This document shows, piece by piece, positions 34,654 through 45,356 of a stretch of DNA of 57,702 nucleotides. The stretch comes from Akkermansia sp. (GTDB lineage Bacteria > Verrucomicrobiota > Verrucomicrobiia > Verrucomicrobiales > Akkermansiaceae). A program made the position numbers and the translations under genes. Under the pieces are notes generated by a model that did not search any database, was not told the origin of the DNA, and was given only the letters and a program-made list of their open reading frames with translations. The stretch is taken from NCBI GenBank assembly GCA_017398765.1, contig JAFQEY010000089.1:1-57702 (forward strand), in the 5' to 3' direction. The first letter of the stretch is position 1, and each line of letters starts with the position of its first letter.

Positions 34654-35697
34654 ATGCCGGACGCTTCAGACCATCCACACTCCCCCCCTGCCGCATCATT
34701 TGCAGATGATATTCTGGCGGGTATTCAGCAGGCAGCCCCCATCACCGGAGCTGATGAAATTGTATGCGATATCGCCCCCAGAGAATTACCGCCGGGCACG
34801 GATTTGCACGGTTACCACATCATCAAAACACTAGGCGCGGGAGGGTTCGGTGTTACCTACCTGGCGGAAGAAGCCTATCTCGCCCGCCGCGTAGTCATCA
34901 AGGAAAGTTTCCCGGACTCGCTCTGTTACCGCCAAAGTTCCACGCAGGATGTATGCCTGAACAATCCGGAAACCGGGCAAGCCACTTACGAATGGGCAAG
35001 CGGGAACTTCCTGAAAGAAGCACGCGTGCTCGCAGCAATGGATCACCCCTACATTGCCCGCGTCTACTCCTATTTCGAAGCACACAACACGGCGTACTAT
35101 GTAACAGAATACATTGACGGGCTCTCTCTGGGAGATTTGGCGGCGGATTACGCCCACTGCGGTCACCCCCTGTCACAGAACTCCCTGCTGGGACTCATGG
35201 TACGCCTGCTGGATGCTCTGGACTATATGCACGCCAGACAGCTCCTGCACCGCGACATCAAACCGGACAACATCCTCATCACCCGAACCGGGCTCCCCGT
35301 CCTCATTGATTTCGGGGCGGCACGCGAATCATACGGTGATTTAACCCCCAACTTCATAGAATCTCAGGGATTCACCCCGCCCGAGCAGCTTAAAGAAGGC
35401 GGCAAACTGGGGCCCTGGAGCGATTTATACGCCCTGGGTGCCACATTTTACTATATCCTGAAAGGCACCGGTCTGCCGGCGTGCCACCAGCGTGAGCTGT
35501 ATGATAAAGCAGCCCCACTGAGTGCAGACCCTCAATTATTATCTACCTACGCACCGGCTCTGCTGCGTTCCATTGACCGCGCCTGCTCGCCCGCCATTGA
35601 AGAGCGCTACCCCAGTGCTGCCGCCTGGCTGGCTGAGCTTCACGAATCGAAACTCAGCCCTGCCACTGATTCAGCCTGTCTGTTAACAGAGAGCTGA
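34654..35697 (+). CDS. Hanks-type serine/threonine protein kinase
   Basis: A 347-residue, apparently soluble kinase. Glycine loop LGAGGFGVTY (Gly61-Gly66), ATP-binding Lys83 in VVIKES, catalytic loop HRDIKPDN with Asp201, metal-binding DFG with Asp219, and an activation segment ending in GFTPPEQ. All key residues are present, so it should be active. About 55 residues precede the kinase domain, and nothing follows it beyond a short tail: no transmembrane helix, PASTA or TPR sensor is visible. It is convergent with, and 10 nt from, the frameshifted DUF3592 gene. No phosphatase is nearby. The substrates are unknown. Confidence 0.93.
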   Translation: MPDASDHPHSPPAASFADDILAGIQQAAPITGADEIVCDIAPRELPPGTDLHGYHIIKTLGAGGFGVTYLAEEAYLARRVVIKESFPDSLCYRQSSTQDVCLNNPETGQATYEWASGNFLKEARVLAAMDHPYIARVYSYFEAHNTAYYVTEYIDGLSLGDLAADYAHCGHPLSQNSLLGLMVRLLDALDYMHARQLLHRDIKPDNILITRTGLPVLIDFGAARESYGDLTPNFIESQGFTPPEQLKEGGKLGPWSDLYALGATFYYILKGTGLPACHQRELYDKAAPLSADPQLLSTYAPALLRSIDRACSPAIEERYPSAAAWLAELHESKLSPATDSACLLTES

Positions 35698-35707
35698 ATA
35701 CACCTGC

Positions 35708-36762
35708 TCATTTCCGGTTACTCCACGCAACGGCTGCACCCGCGCAGCCAAACACCATCCCGAATACACTCAGGAAAACAGACACCGTATATTTACCCCA
35801 AAAAGTGTTGGGAACGGCTGTCTCCGGATTATCCGGCAGGTAGATAAGCTCCACTTTTTCGCCCTTTTTCCACGCCGGCGGGTTGGAACTCGATTATGTT
35901 TCACCCGGTATTCCCTGCCGTCCTGCGCCGTGAAACGAAATACGGGATAATAACTGGTTCCACTACCTCTTCTGCCGCTGCTCCGCTCCCGCTTCAGGGA
36001 AACAACTTCTCCCTGTGCAATAACGCCGTCCGCAGATACCTGATAGGTGGTATGCGCTGTCACCCCTGCTCCAACCAGAGCACCGACTCCCACCAACGCA
36101 AACACACACCCGATAATCACCCCGCCCAGCGACTTCTTACCGGAAGCAGGCGTTGAGAGTGCCGCCTCCTGCGGCGTTTCGGCAGGAGCCGATTCCCCGG
36201 CGGTGAGAGTGTCCAACAGCTCTGCCACCTGCTGCACGCGGGGTATCTTCAGAAATCCCTGCTGCACCCGGTGCGTACCATGCTTGCCCTGCACCTCCCT
36301 GTAGGCAAACACCAGACTGCCGCTGCCGTCCTGTGCCACCTCACGTTCCTTCACCATGCCGCGTTGCACAGGATAGATGCTCAACTTACGCTTGCCAAAC
36401 CACCCTGGCTCCAGCACCATAGCCTGCTGCGCGGTCAGCAGATACGCCGTACGCCGCAAGCGCCGCAGCTGTCGCCACGGCATCAGCAACTGACTCAACG
36501 CCACGATGATAAAGGGAGTCAGAAAACAGCAGAAGATGAGGCAGAACGTCAAATCGCTCTTGCACCCGGCCCCCAGAAATTGGTGTGCCACGTAGCCCAG
36601 AAAACCACAGGCTACCGCACCGCTGAGAGCCGACAGAGCCGAACCGAGCGTCCAGGCTTTTGCCACCGGGCGTCCGAACCAGAGCACCTGTTTATCACTG
36701 CCCATGGCAGCCTCCACCTGCTCACGCTCCGCGAGCGTTAAATCAGTATCAATCAGCTGCAT
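35708..36762 (-). pseudogene. DUF3592-type membrane protein with a frameshift
   Basis: The N-terminal part reads from the ATG at 36762: two membrane helices (about 35-60 and 70-95), a PH-like stretch, a third helix, then the DUF3592 beta section (YYPVFRFTAQDGREYRVKHN). After that the frame yields Arg-rich nonsense and stops at 35770. Shifting frame at about 35893-35895 restores a typical end: SSNPPAWKKGEKVELIYLPD, then a fourth hydrophobic helix, ending at TGA 35708. A single missing base explains this. It may be a true lesion, programmed frameshifting or a sequencing error; the neighbouring bases show no obvious slippery heptamer. It lies 25 nt downstream of tyrA on the same strand. Confidence 0.8.
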
Positions 36763-36787
36763 AAGGTAGTTGTATTAGTTGTTATTT

Positions 36788-37669
36788 TCAGGAAAGTTCC
36801 TTTCGTATCGTCTCACGGGCGGCTTTACCTTCTTCCAGCCAGCGGCGCACCCCCTCTTTATCCTGGTTTTCCAGCAAATCAATGAGGTAGTGCATATCCC
36901 GCACGCAATCCAGCAGCGTCTCACGCACCGCCACGTCATTCTCCCACAGGATATCCGCCCACATCCCCACCGGACCGGAGCAAACGCGGGTCGTGTCCCG
37001 GAAACCGGAGGATGCCAAACGCTGCAAATCCTGCATCGGCACCTTGTCAGAGGCCGCACAGCGCGCTGCCAGTGCCGCCATGATATGAGGCATGTGGGAA
37101 ATGCGCGCCACGGTGTGGTCATGATTGCGTGGTTCCATAAGATAGGTGGAGCAGCCCAATGCCTGCCAGAACGCAGCTAAGCGCGCCACATCTGACTCTG
37201 AGGCAGCGTGCGGATTGGTCAACGCCACGGTAGCCCCCTTCAGCAAATCTGCAAAGGCATTTTCGATACCGCTCTTCTCTGTGCCCGCCATGGGGTGGGA
37301 ACCGATGAAGATGCGGCGGCGGTCGGTCAGCAGCTCACCCGTGGTGCGGTGAACGTATGACTTCACAGAGCCAACATCCGTCACGACAGCGGTTTTGCTG
37401 ATACCGGGCAGCATGCTGCGCACAAGCTCCTCAAACGCACCAATGGGCGTTGCCAGAATGATTAAATCCGCGCCGCGGGCAATCTCTGCCGGGTTGGTTC
37501 CCGTGTGAGCGGCAATCCCACGCTCTCGGGCAAAGATAAGCGGCTGCTCCCGCCGCGCCCAGAGCCGCAGCTCCACCTGCGGCAGGCACTCCCGCACCGC
37601 CATGGCAATTGAGCCGCCCAGCAGCCCCGGGCCATATACCGCCACTGTCTGGAATGGTGAATCCGGCAT
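36788..37669 (-). CDS. tyrA: Prephenate dehydrogenase
   Basis: Converts prephenate to 4-hydroxyphenylpyruvate for tyrosine. The 293-residue product has the NAD-binding loop YGPGLLGGS (Gly13-Gly18) at the start of a Rossmann fold. TDVGSVKSYV and GSHPMAGTEKSG follow, the latter carrying the catalytic His of TyrA proteins. The helical dimerisation domain completes it. No chorismate mutase or ACT domain is attached, so it is the monofunctional form. Activity on arogenate rather than prephenate cannot be excluded. It lies directly between a lipoprotein gene (3 nt upstream) and the DUF3592 gene. Confidence 0.93.
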   Translation of the reverse strand: MPDSPFQTVAVYGPGLLGGSIAMAVRECLPQVELRLWARREQPLIFARERGIAAHTGTNPAEIARGADLIILATPIGAFEELVRSMLPGISKTAVVTDVGSVKSYVHRTTGELLTDRRRIFIGSHPMAGTEKSGIENAFADLLKGATVALTNPHAASESDVARLAAFWQALGCSTYLMEPRNHDHTVARISHMPHIMAALAARCAASDKVPMQDLQRLASSGFRDTTRVCSGPVGMWADILWENDVAVRETLLDCVRDMHYLIDLLENQDKEGVRRWLEEGKAARETIRKELS

Positions 37670-37672
37670 GTA

Positions 37673-38281
37673 TTACGGAACGTAGAAATGGAAATTGGTG
37701 CCACGCACCTTCAGCTCCTTACCACTGGGATAAGGCTTGCCGTTCTTGTCCACCACACGAATGGTCTTGCTGGGGTCAAGCGGGTTATACACGCGGGTGG
37801 GGTCACCCTCCACTCGGGTTGCCACGGGAATCGGTCCCTGATTGGTGATACTCTTGGGATCAGTTGCCAGACGCTCCGCCATGGAAGCAGGCTTGGCAGC
37901 AGATGACGGAGCAGGCACGGCAGGCTTAGCCACTGTCGGTGTCAGCTTACCGTTGGCAGCAGAGGTGATGGTGGAGGAAACCGGTGCTGCAGGTGTCTTG
38001 AGCGCAGGTATCAGCGGGGTCACCGCTGCCGCCGAAGATGCGGGGGTTACAGACCGGGGAGCCGGAATGGAGGCATCTGATGCGGGCATGGTGAGCGATG
38101 TCGGCACCGTCGTAACATTGTTTTCCGGAGGCGTGGCAGGCGGAGTCACTACCCATGTATCCGGATAATGACGCTTGGACACCTCGCCATACGGCATATC
38201 CGGTACTGTGGGTGTATAGTAAACACACGAACTGAGCAGTACTCCGGCAGAAATCAGGGAAAGGTGAGTATAAATATTCAT
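37673..38281 (-). CDS. Pro/Ala/Thr-rich lipoprotein
   Basis: 202 residues from the ATG at 38281. The frame is open 60 nt further upstream, but that would place the signal peptide internally. MNIYTHLSLISAGVLLSSC is a lipoprotein signal. The mature protein is a long low-complexity Pro/Ala/Thr/Ser/Val stretch with a more ordered end (RVYNPLDPSKTIRVVDKNGK and VRGTNFHFYVP). It looks like an envelope tether or spacer with a small C-terminal beta unit. No family is recognised. It ends 3 nt before tyrA and probably shares its transcript. Confidence 0.7.
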   Translation of the reverse strand: MNIYTHLSLISAGVLLSSCVYYTPTVPDMPYGEVSKRHYPDTWVVTPPATPPENNVTTVPTSLTMPASDASIPAPRSVTPASSAAAVTPLIPALKTPAAPVSSTITSAANGKLTPTVAKPAVPAPSSAAKPASMAERLATDPKSITNQGPIPVATRVEGDPTRVYNPLDPSKTIRVVDKNGKPYPSGKELKVRGTNFHFYVP

Positions 38282-38297
38282 TACTTCGGAAACGTGT

Positions 38298-38325
38298 ATA
38301 GTATCTGCCTTAAAAGTAATTCCAA
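38298..38325 (-). promoter_or_regulatory. Promoter of the lipoprotein-tyrA-DUF3592 unit
   Basis: On the minus strand TTGGAA (38325-38320), a 16-bp spacer and TACTAT (38303-38298). The leader is about 10 nt. Confidence 0.55.
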
Positions 38326-38372
38326 ACAGAAAAAAAGTCAACAGTAAAACACGCCTTGTAACGGATTATTGC

Positions 38373-38401
38373 TTGAAATATAGGCTGAGGGGGAGTAAAG
38401 T
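38373..38401 (+). promoter_or_regulatory. Promoter of ispG, leaderless arrangement
   Basis: TTGAAA (38373-38378), a 17-bp spacer and TAAAGT (38396-38401). The predicted start, 38408, is the A of the ispG start codon. Confidence 0.6.
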
Positions 38402-38407
38402 GGGGGC

Positions 38408-40150
<1,743 letters not shown>

Positions 40151-40169
40151 CACCTCACGCCCTACACTT

Positions 40170-40218
40170 CTCCCGCTCCGGCAAATAAGCTCATTTGACC
40201 GGAGCGGGAGATTTTTTT
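40170..40218 (+). terminator. Terminator of ispG
   Basis: A perfect 12-bp GC-rich stem (40170-40181 with 40199-40210), a 17-nt loop and seven T (40212-40218). Confidence 0.9.
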
Positions 40219-40237
40219 GCCCCTTTCGGGAAAACAA

Positions 40238-40266
40238 TTGACAATGCAGGGAATACGTGATAACGT
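40238..40266 (+). promoter_or_regulatory. Promoter of the TolA-like protein gene
   Basis: Consensus TTGACA (40238-40243), a 17-bp spacer and a weak TAACGT (40261-40266). The leader is about 3 nt. Confidence 0.5.
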
Positions 40267-40275
40267 TCCCGTCCC

Positions 40276-40932
40276 ATGTCTGAGCAAGCATCACCCCATC
40301 GACGTCTGCGTCTCTGTTTCAACGTAATCGGTATTCTCCTGCTGTTGGCAGCCATTGGTGCCGGAGGGTGGTTCGGTTGGCTCTATCTCCAACAGAAAGA
40401 ACAGCTGATTGCCCAATTACAGCAGCGAATTTCTGCTCTGGAAACACTCGAAAACAAACGCCAACTCGCGGAAAAACTGGCTGCCGAACAAAAAAAAGAG
40501 GATGAGCTTGCACGCTCTGCCCAAGAGGCTCGGCAACTCGAGGAAGCGAAAAAAGAAAAAGAAATCGCGGAAGCTGCTCACCGCCGAATGGCTGAAGAAG
40601 TAGCACGAAAAGTCGTTACCGAGCAACTCAACAAAGAAAAGCAGGCCGCCGCACGTGCTGCCGCCGCGCAAGCACAGCGTGAAGCCGCCCGAAGAGCGGC
40701 GGCTGATAAAAAAAGAAAAGCTGCCGCCCGACAGGCAGCAGCAGAGAGGGCTCGCAAAAGAGAAGAAGCCCAAAAAGCACGCCGCCGGGCTATGCAGCAA
40801 GCCGAACAGCAGGAACCCGTTTACCCCACACCATTCCCGCAGCCTGTTCCGCATCCGCAATTCCACTACCGTGGACCCACTCAGCCCTACTGGCCATATC
40901 CCTACGGCGGCTACCGCATCTTCCGTCGCTGA
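40276..40932 (+). CDS. TolA-like membrane-anchored coiled-coil protein
   Basis: 218 residues. A short basic N-terminus leads into one membrane helix (about 15-37; IGILLLLAAIGAGGWFGWLY). A continuous charged Ala/Glu/Lys/Arg helix runs from about 40 to 175, followed by a Pro/Tyr/Phe-rich end (YPTPFPQPVPHPQFHYRGP). It resembles the anchor and stalk of TolA/TonB-type proteins without a recognisable C-terminal binding domain. It may be an envelope-spanning spacer; the function is unknown. It converges with the GT10 gene, 2 nt apart. Confidence 0.72.
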   Translation: MSEQASPHRRLRLCFNVIGILLLLAAIGAGGWFGWLYLQQKEQLIAQLQQRISALETLENKRQLAEKLAAEQKKEDELARSAQEARQLEEAKKEKEIAEAAHRRMAEEVARKVVTEQLNKEKQAAARAAAAQAQREAARRAAADKKRKAAARQAAAERARKREEAQKARRRAMQQAEQQEPVYPTPFPQPVPHPQFHYRGPTQPYWPYPYGGYRIFRR

Positions 40933-40934
40933 TA

Positions 40935-41951
40935 TCAGCTCATCTTTCTCTTTACAAACAGCTTGTAGCGAATCAGCTCCCATGCCTCTGAGAGCAGATT
41001 GAGAGGATTGCGGCGCAGAACATGGCGGCCGATGAGTTTCTCTCCCACCCGCGTATCACGCGGTATACGGCCTTCCCGCTCAGCTGCCTCATGTTCATTG
41101 ACCACGGCGGCTACCTGACTGAAAAAATTATACCTGGTCACCAGCAGATGGCGCGCCTCCCGTATGGCAGGCAAGCGTTTCTCGTATTCATTATTATCAA
41201 TGGCTTCCCGAATAATTCTCAGTGCTTCCTCCGGATTATCCAGCGGAATGGGAATAAAACTCTCCGGGGGTAACACCTCTCCTAACCTGGGGTCTCCGGC
41301 GTAAAACGTCAGGCAAAGCCCCAGAATCGGATCCGTTATCTTGTCCGTCCAATGATATGGGTGAATGTAATTCTCAACGGCCAAATGGTACTTGTAATCA
41401 TTGAGTGCCTCATACTTTTTATCGCCGGGCAACGGGCGAACACCGCGCCCATACCAATCCAATTCCGGTAAATGCTGCGAAAGGTAATTCGTAAGCGTGA
41501 ACCGGTCATGGTGAGCCGTATGCTTCATCTGCTTATTGGAACAGACCGTAGAAAGCACCTTGCTCTTGGGATAATCCGGCTCAGTATACGGCAGTTCTCT
41601 CGGATAATCCGCCATCCAGTGCAGCGACCCGCGTCCCTGATGATGATTGGGATGAGGCAGCGTCTCCGGCAAATGGGTTGTAATCACATGACCAAACTGC
41701 CGGGTAAAACACTTCGGGTAAATCTTGATGGTGGGGGGCTCCTGGGTTACCAGAATGGTGTGACTTTTCGGGCATGCCAATATCTCTGTCTCATTAACCA
41801 CCGTACCGGCATCCTTACGAATCATATCATCATAAACCACCAGCCAATCGTACTCCGTACAATCCGGGTCATAAATAAACAGGCAGCCGTCACGCTCAAA
41901 CTCGTATCGCTCACCGCCAAAGCCACATGCTATGCTTTTGATTCTGGTCAT
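40935..41951 (-). CDS. Glycosyltransferase family 10 (alpha-1,3/4-fucosyltransferase-like)
   Basis: About 338 residues from the ATG at 41951 (MTRIKSIACGFGGERYEF). A TTG at 42017 would add 22 unconserved residues. The GT10 donor-binding signature is clear: YHLAVENYIHPYHWTDKITD, then PILGLCLTFYAGDP and VLPPESFIPI, matching the ENS/TEK block of bacterial and animal fucosyltransferases. A conserved Arg/Glu acceptor region lies earlier. Such enzymes move fucose from GDP-fucose onto GlcNAc-containing acceptors, forming Lewis-type structures. The variant WTDK in place of YITEK is notable. It has no signal peptide and should be cytosolic or peripheral. No other surface-polysaccharide genes adjoin it. 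Confidence 0.85.
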   Translation of the reverse strand: MTRIKSIACGFGGERYEFERDGCLFIYDPDCTEYDWLVVYDDMIRKDAGTVVNETEILACPKSHTILVTQEPPTIKIYPKCFTRQFGHVITTHLPETLPHPNHHQGRGSLHWMADYPRELPYTEPDYPKSKVLSTVCSNKQMKHTAHHDRFTLTNYLSQHLPELDWYGRGVRPLPGDKKYEALNDYKYHLAVENYIHPYHWTDKITDPILGLCLTFYAGDPRLGEVLPPESFIPIPLDNPEEALRIIREAIDNNEYEKRLPAIREARHLLVTRYNFFSQVAAVVNEHEAAEREGRIPRDTRVGEKLIGRHVLRRNPLNLLSEAWELIRYKLFVKRKMS

Positions 41952-42074
41952 ATAATACAGCTCGACTCTAACAGCTTTTGTATTCCCTTTCAAGTAATTT
42001 TTGGAAAAAACCTGCAAAACCCGGCTGCATCACACCAAATTCCGGCTCGGTATTCATGATGGAGTGAACATGTA

Positions 42075-42563
42075 TCAGTGACGAAAAATTTTGAAAACGC
42101 CGTTTTCACTCACGTCTCTCGATTCCAACGTGCCGTTTACCCATGTTTCAACTATACGCTCCATCACAGCCTCTAAGGGAGCATAAAACGACAGGTAGTA
42201 CGTAAACTTCGTTGTCATTTTCTCTTTTTTGTCTGTTAAAGAATCGTATTCGTATGAAAACACAGCCTTGCGACCATCTTTTGTGTAAGTATAGGGCGCG
42301 CGGTTAAATAAAGAGTAAGCAACCATATTTTCCGAAGCGATGCTCATCACCCCGTATCCAAACGTTCCGCCGTTGAATGTAATGGCACTCAGGTGGATGG
42401 TATCACCGGGCAATAAGTCAGGTGCCTGCAAATCCGCCGGAGCGGAATTGATTAAATTATTCGCGTGTTCAGAACTGCGGTCACGGGGTTTACTGCAACA
42501 TACGAGCGATGATGACACCACGGCAGCTGAGGCAATGAATAGAATAAGCCGAACTATTTTCAT
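42075..42563 (-). CDS. Lipoprotein of unknown function
   Basis: 162 residues from the ATG at 42563; an upstream extension to 42638 overlaps the promoter. The signal MKIVRLILFIASAAVVSSSL ends in a Cys-Cys pair, one of which should be lipidated. The mature part is mainly beta (TIHLSAITFNGGTFGYGVMS and RKAVFSYEYDSLTDKKEKMT). No family is recognised. A single gene with a good promoter; it lies between GT10 and the gyrA terminator on the minus strand. Confidence 0.7.
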   Translation of the reverse strand: MKIVRLILFIASAAVVSSSLVCCSKPRDRSSEHANNLINSAPADLQAPDLLPGDTIHLSAITFNGGTFGYGVMSIASENMVAYSLFNRAPYTYTKDGRKAVFSYEYDSLTDKKEKMTTKFTYYLSFYAPLEAVMERIVETWVNGTLESRDVSENGVFKIFRH

Positions 42564-42584
42564 AAGTAAAATCGCTGTGACCGC

Positions 42585-42613
42585 ATGATATTTTGAATCA
42601 TACCAATAGTCAA
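42585..42613 (-). promoter_or_regulatory. Promoter of the lipoprotein gene at 42563
   Basis: On the minus strand TTGACT (42613-42608), a 17-bp spacer and TATCAT (42590-42585). The leader is about 15 nt. Confidence 0.7.
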
Positions 42614-42664
42614 GCACATAATAAAGCAAACTAAGCACACATGACTAATCTTGCAATATCAAGT

Positions 42665-42703
42665 AAAAAATCCCTTCCTCCGCGATATCCGGGAGGAAGG
42701 GAT
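42665..42703 (-). terminator. Terminator of gyrBA
   Basis: A perfect 12-bp stem ATCCCTTCCTCC/GGAGGAAGGGAT (42670-42681 with 42692-42703) and a 10-nt loop. The minus-strand transcript ends in a run of T (42670-42665). Confidence 0.9.
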
Positions 42704-42728
42704 GCAAATGAGTGATTTTCAGCGGAGC

Positions 42729-45332
42729 TTACTCCTGCGTTTCTTCGGCGGGGGCATCACCTTCAGCCTCCGCATCGGATTCCGTTTCGGCCTCCTCATC
42801 CTCCTCATCATCGGGGATGACCAGGGTGATTTCCTGAATGGTTTCCTTATCGTTGAGGGTGATGAGCTTCACGCCTTGGGTGGCGCGGCCGGTCTCGCGG
42901 ACGGTGTTGACCTTCATGCGGACGGACTGCCCGCCGTTGGTCATAATCATCAGCTCGTCCTCATCCGTCACCGTGGTGGCAGAGACAACCAGACCGGTCT
43001 TGTCCGTGCAGTTCATCGTCTTGATACCGATACCACCGCGGCTCTGCAAGCGGTACTCGGCAAACTTGGTGCGCTTGCCCAGGCCGTTCTCCGAAACCAC
43101 GAGGAGAGTCTCCTCATCATTCGGCACCACGGCCAGAGCCACCACGTAGTCACCCTCACGCAGCTTGATACCGCGCACACCGATGGTGTTGCGGCCCTGG
43201 GTGCGCATATCGCTCTCGCTGAAGCGAATACTCATACCGTTGTGGGTTACGATGACCACATCCTGCTCCCCGGTGGTGAGCATGGCGTTGACCAGCGAGT
43301 TACCTTCCTCCAGGTTGATGGCGATGATACCGGCCTTGCGATAGTTCACGAAGTCGTTGAGAGCCGTCTTCTTGACGGTGCCGTCCTTCGTGGCAAAGAC
43401 CACGTTGCCGGAATCCTCGGCAAAGGTGATATCCTTGCCATCCTCGCTCACGCGACGCTCCAGACGCAGGATGGCGGCAATGCGCTCCTCTGCCTGTAAG
43501 TCCAGCAGGTTCTTGATGGAGCGTCCCTGGGCGCTGCGGGCGGCCTCGTCAATCTCATACACGCGCTCCACGTACACACGACCGGTGTTGGTGAAGAACA
43601 TGATATAGTCATGATTCTGTGCGGCAAACAGGTGCTCCACGTAGTCGTTGGCATCCTTCTTGCTCTTGGTGGTGGCAGCCTTGATTCCCTTGCCGCCGCG
43701 AGCCTGCAGGCGGTATTCATCCGAATTGGTGCGCTTGATGTAACCGCTGTGGGTGATGGTCACAATCATGGAATCATTGGGGATGAGGTCCTCAATGGCC
43801 ATATCGCCCTCAAACGGGATGATGTGGGTCATGCGCGGCGTGGCGTACTTCTCCTTGATGGCACGCAGCTCATCTTTCACAATACCCAGCACGCGGGCCT
43901 CGTTGGCCAGAATGTCCAGATAATCCTCAATCAGTTCCAGCAGCTTCTTGTACTCATCGGAAATCTTGTCGTTTTCCAGAGCAGTGAGCTGGTAGAGGCG
44001 CAGCTCAAGGATGGCGTTCACCTGGCGCTCCGTGAACACGTAGTCATCCCCCTGCACGGAGGGCTGGCTGTGGATGAGAATGCCCAGCCCCTTGGCGAGC
44101 TCCACCGGGAAGCGGAAAGCCATCAGGCGGTTGCGGGCATCCTCACGGTTCCTGGAATCGCGGATGATGCGGATGAACTCATCGAGGTTGGCCAGGGCAA
44201 TCAGGTAGGCTTCCAGCACCTCTGCGCGGTCCTCTGCCTTGCGCAGCAGGTACTTCGTGCGGCGCACAATCACCTCGCGGCGGTGCTCCACGTAGAAGTT
44301 GATGGCATCCTTCATGGTCAGCACCTTCGGGCGTCCCTCATGAATGGCCAGCATGTTCACGGCAAAGGAGGTGTCCAGACTGGTGAGCTTGTAGAGCTGG
44401 TTGATGACCACCTGCGGGCGGGCATCGCGCTTCAGCTCAATCTCGATGTAATCCGTCAGGTCGCGCATGCCGGCAATGTCCGTGATAACCTTATCACGCA
44501 CCAGCTCTGCGATACGCTCCTGCAGCACGGCGCGGTTCACCCCGTAGGGCACATCCGAGATATGGAGGAACTCGCGGCCGTTCTCATTGGTGACCACCTC
44601 AATCTTGCCGCGCATGCGGACGCTGCCGCGCCCGGTGCGGAAGTAGCTGTCAATGCCCTTGTAACCCAGCACGTAGCCGCCCGTGGGGAAGTCCGGACCC
44701 TTGATATAGGCACGCAGCTGCTCGCTGGTGATATGGGGATTATCAATGTAGGCACAGACACCGTCCACCACCTCACCGAGGTTGTGCGGAGCCATGTTGG
44801 TGGCCATACCCACGGCAATACCCTGCCCGCCGTTCACCAGCAGGTTCGGGAAGGCGGAGGGGAACACCACGGGCTCCGTGGTACTGTTATCATAGTTCGG
44901 CTGGAAATCCACCGTGTCCTTGTCCAGGTCATCCATCAGGGAAAGTCCCAGGTGGCTCAGCTTGGCCTCCGTGTATCGGTAGGCAGCGGGCGGGTCACCT
45001 TCCGGCGAACCGAAGTTACCCTGCCCCAGCACCAGCACATCGCGCATGTACCAGGACTGCGCCATGTTCACCAGCGTACCGTAGGCAGAGGCATCACCGT
45101 GCGGGTGGTATTTACCGATGGTGTCACCCACGATACGACCGCACTTGACCGTCCCCTTGGAGGGCACCAGCCCCAGCTCATGCATGGCGTAAAGCACGCG
45201 GCGCTGGGAGGGTTTGAGACCGTCACGCGCATCCGGCAGGGCGCGGGAGATAATGACCGACATGGAGTAGTCCAGGAAGCTGCGGGAAACCTCCTCTGCC
45301 ACGTCTACCGGGCGAATTCTTGTTTCACTCAT
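42729..45332 (-). CDS. gyrA: DNA gyrase subunit A
   Basis: The breakage-reunion subunit of gyrase. 867 residues. The N-terminal winged-helix domain has [14 protein letters not shown] and the active-site Tyr120 in AAYRYTEAK. The QRDR reads [12 protein letters not shown], putting Ala81 and Gly85 where E. coli has Ser83 and Asp87. The C-terminal beta-pinwheel carries the GyrA-box-like QARGGKG, which separates it from ParC. A long acidic tail ends the protein ([19 protein letters not shown]). It follows gyrB after 24 nt and is transcribed with it; a strong terminator follows. Confidence 0.97.
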   Translation of the reverse strand: MSETRIRPVDVAEEVSRSFLDYSMSVIISRALPDARDGLKPSQRRVLYAMHELGLVPSKGTVKCGRIVGDTIGKYHPHGDASAYGTLVNMAQSWYMRDVLVLGQGNFGSPEGDPPAAYRYTEAKLSHLGLSLMDDLDKDTVDFQPNYDNSTTEPVVFPSAFPNLLVNGGQGIAVGMATNMAPHNLGEVVDGVCAYIDNPHITSEQLRAYIKGPDFPTGGYVLGYKGIDSYFRTGRGSVRMRGKIEVVTNENGREFLHISDVPYGVNRAVLQERIAELVRDKVITDIAGMRDLTDYIEIELKRDARPQVVINQLYKLTSLDTSFAVNMLAIHEGRPKVLTMKDAINFYVEHRREVIVRRTKYLLRKAEDRAEVLEAYLIALANLDEFIRIIRDSRNREDARNRLMAFRFPVELAKGLGILIHSQPSVQGDDYVFTERQVNAILELRLYQLTALENDKISDEYKKLLELIEDYLDILANEARVLGIVKDELRAIKEKYATPRMTHIIPFEGDMAIEDLIPNDSMIVTITHSGYIKRTNSDEYRLQARGGKGIKAATTKSKKDANDYVEHLFAAQNHDYIMFFTNTGRVYVERVYEIDEAARSAQGRSIKNLLDLQAEERIAAILRLERRVSEDGKDITFAEDSGNVVFATKDGTVKKTALNDFVNYRKAGIIAINLEEGNSLVNAMLTTGEQDVVIVTHNGMSIRFSESDMRTQGRNTIGVRGIKLREGDYVVALAVVPNDEETLLVVSENGLGKRTKFAEYRLQSRGGIGIKTMNCTDKTGLVVSATTVTDEDELMIMTNGGQSVRMKVNTVRETGRATQGVKLITLNDKETIQEITLVIPDDEEDEEAETESDAEAEGDAPAEETQE

Positions 45333-45356
45333 AATTCAGGTAAAAAGGGTTGGGGG

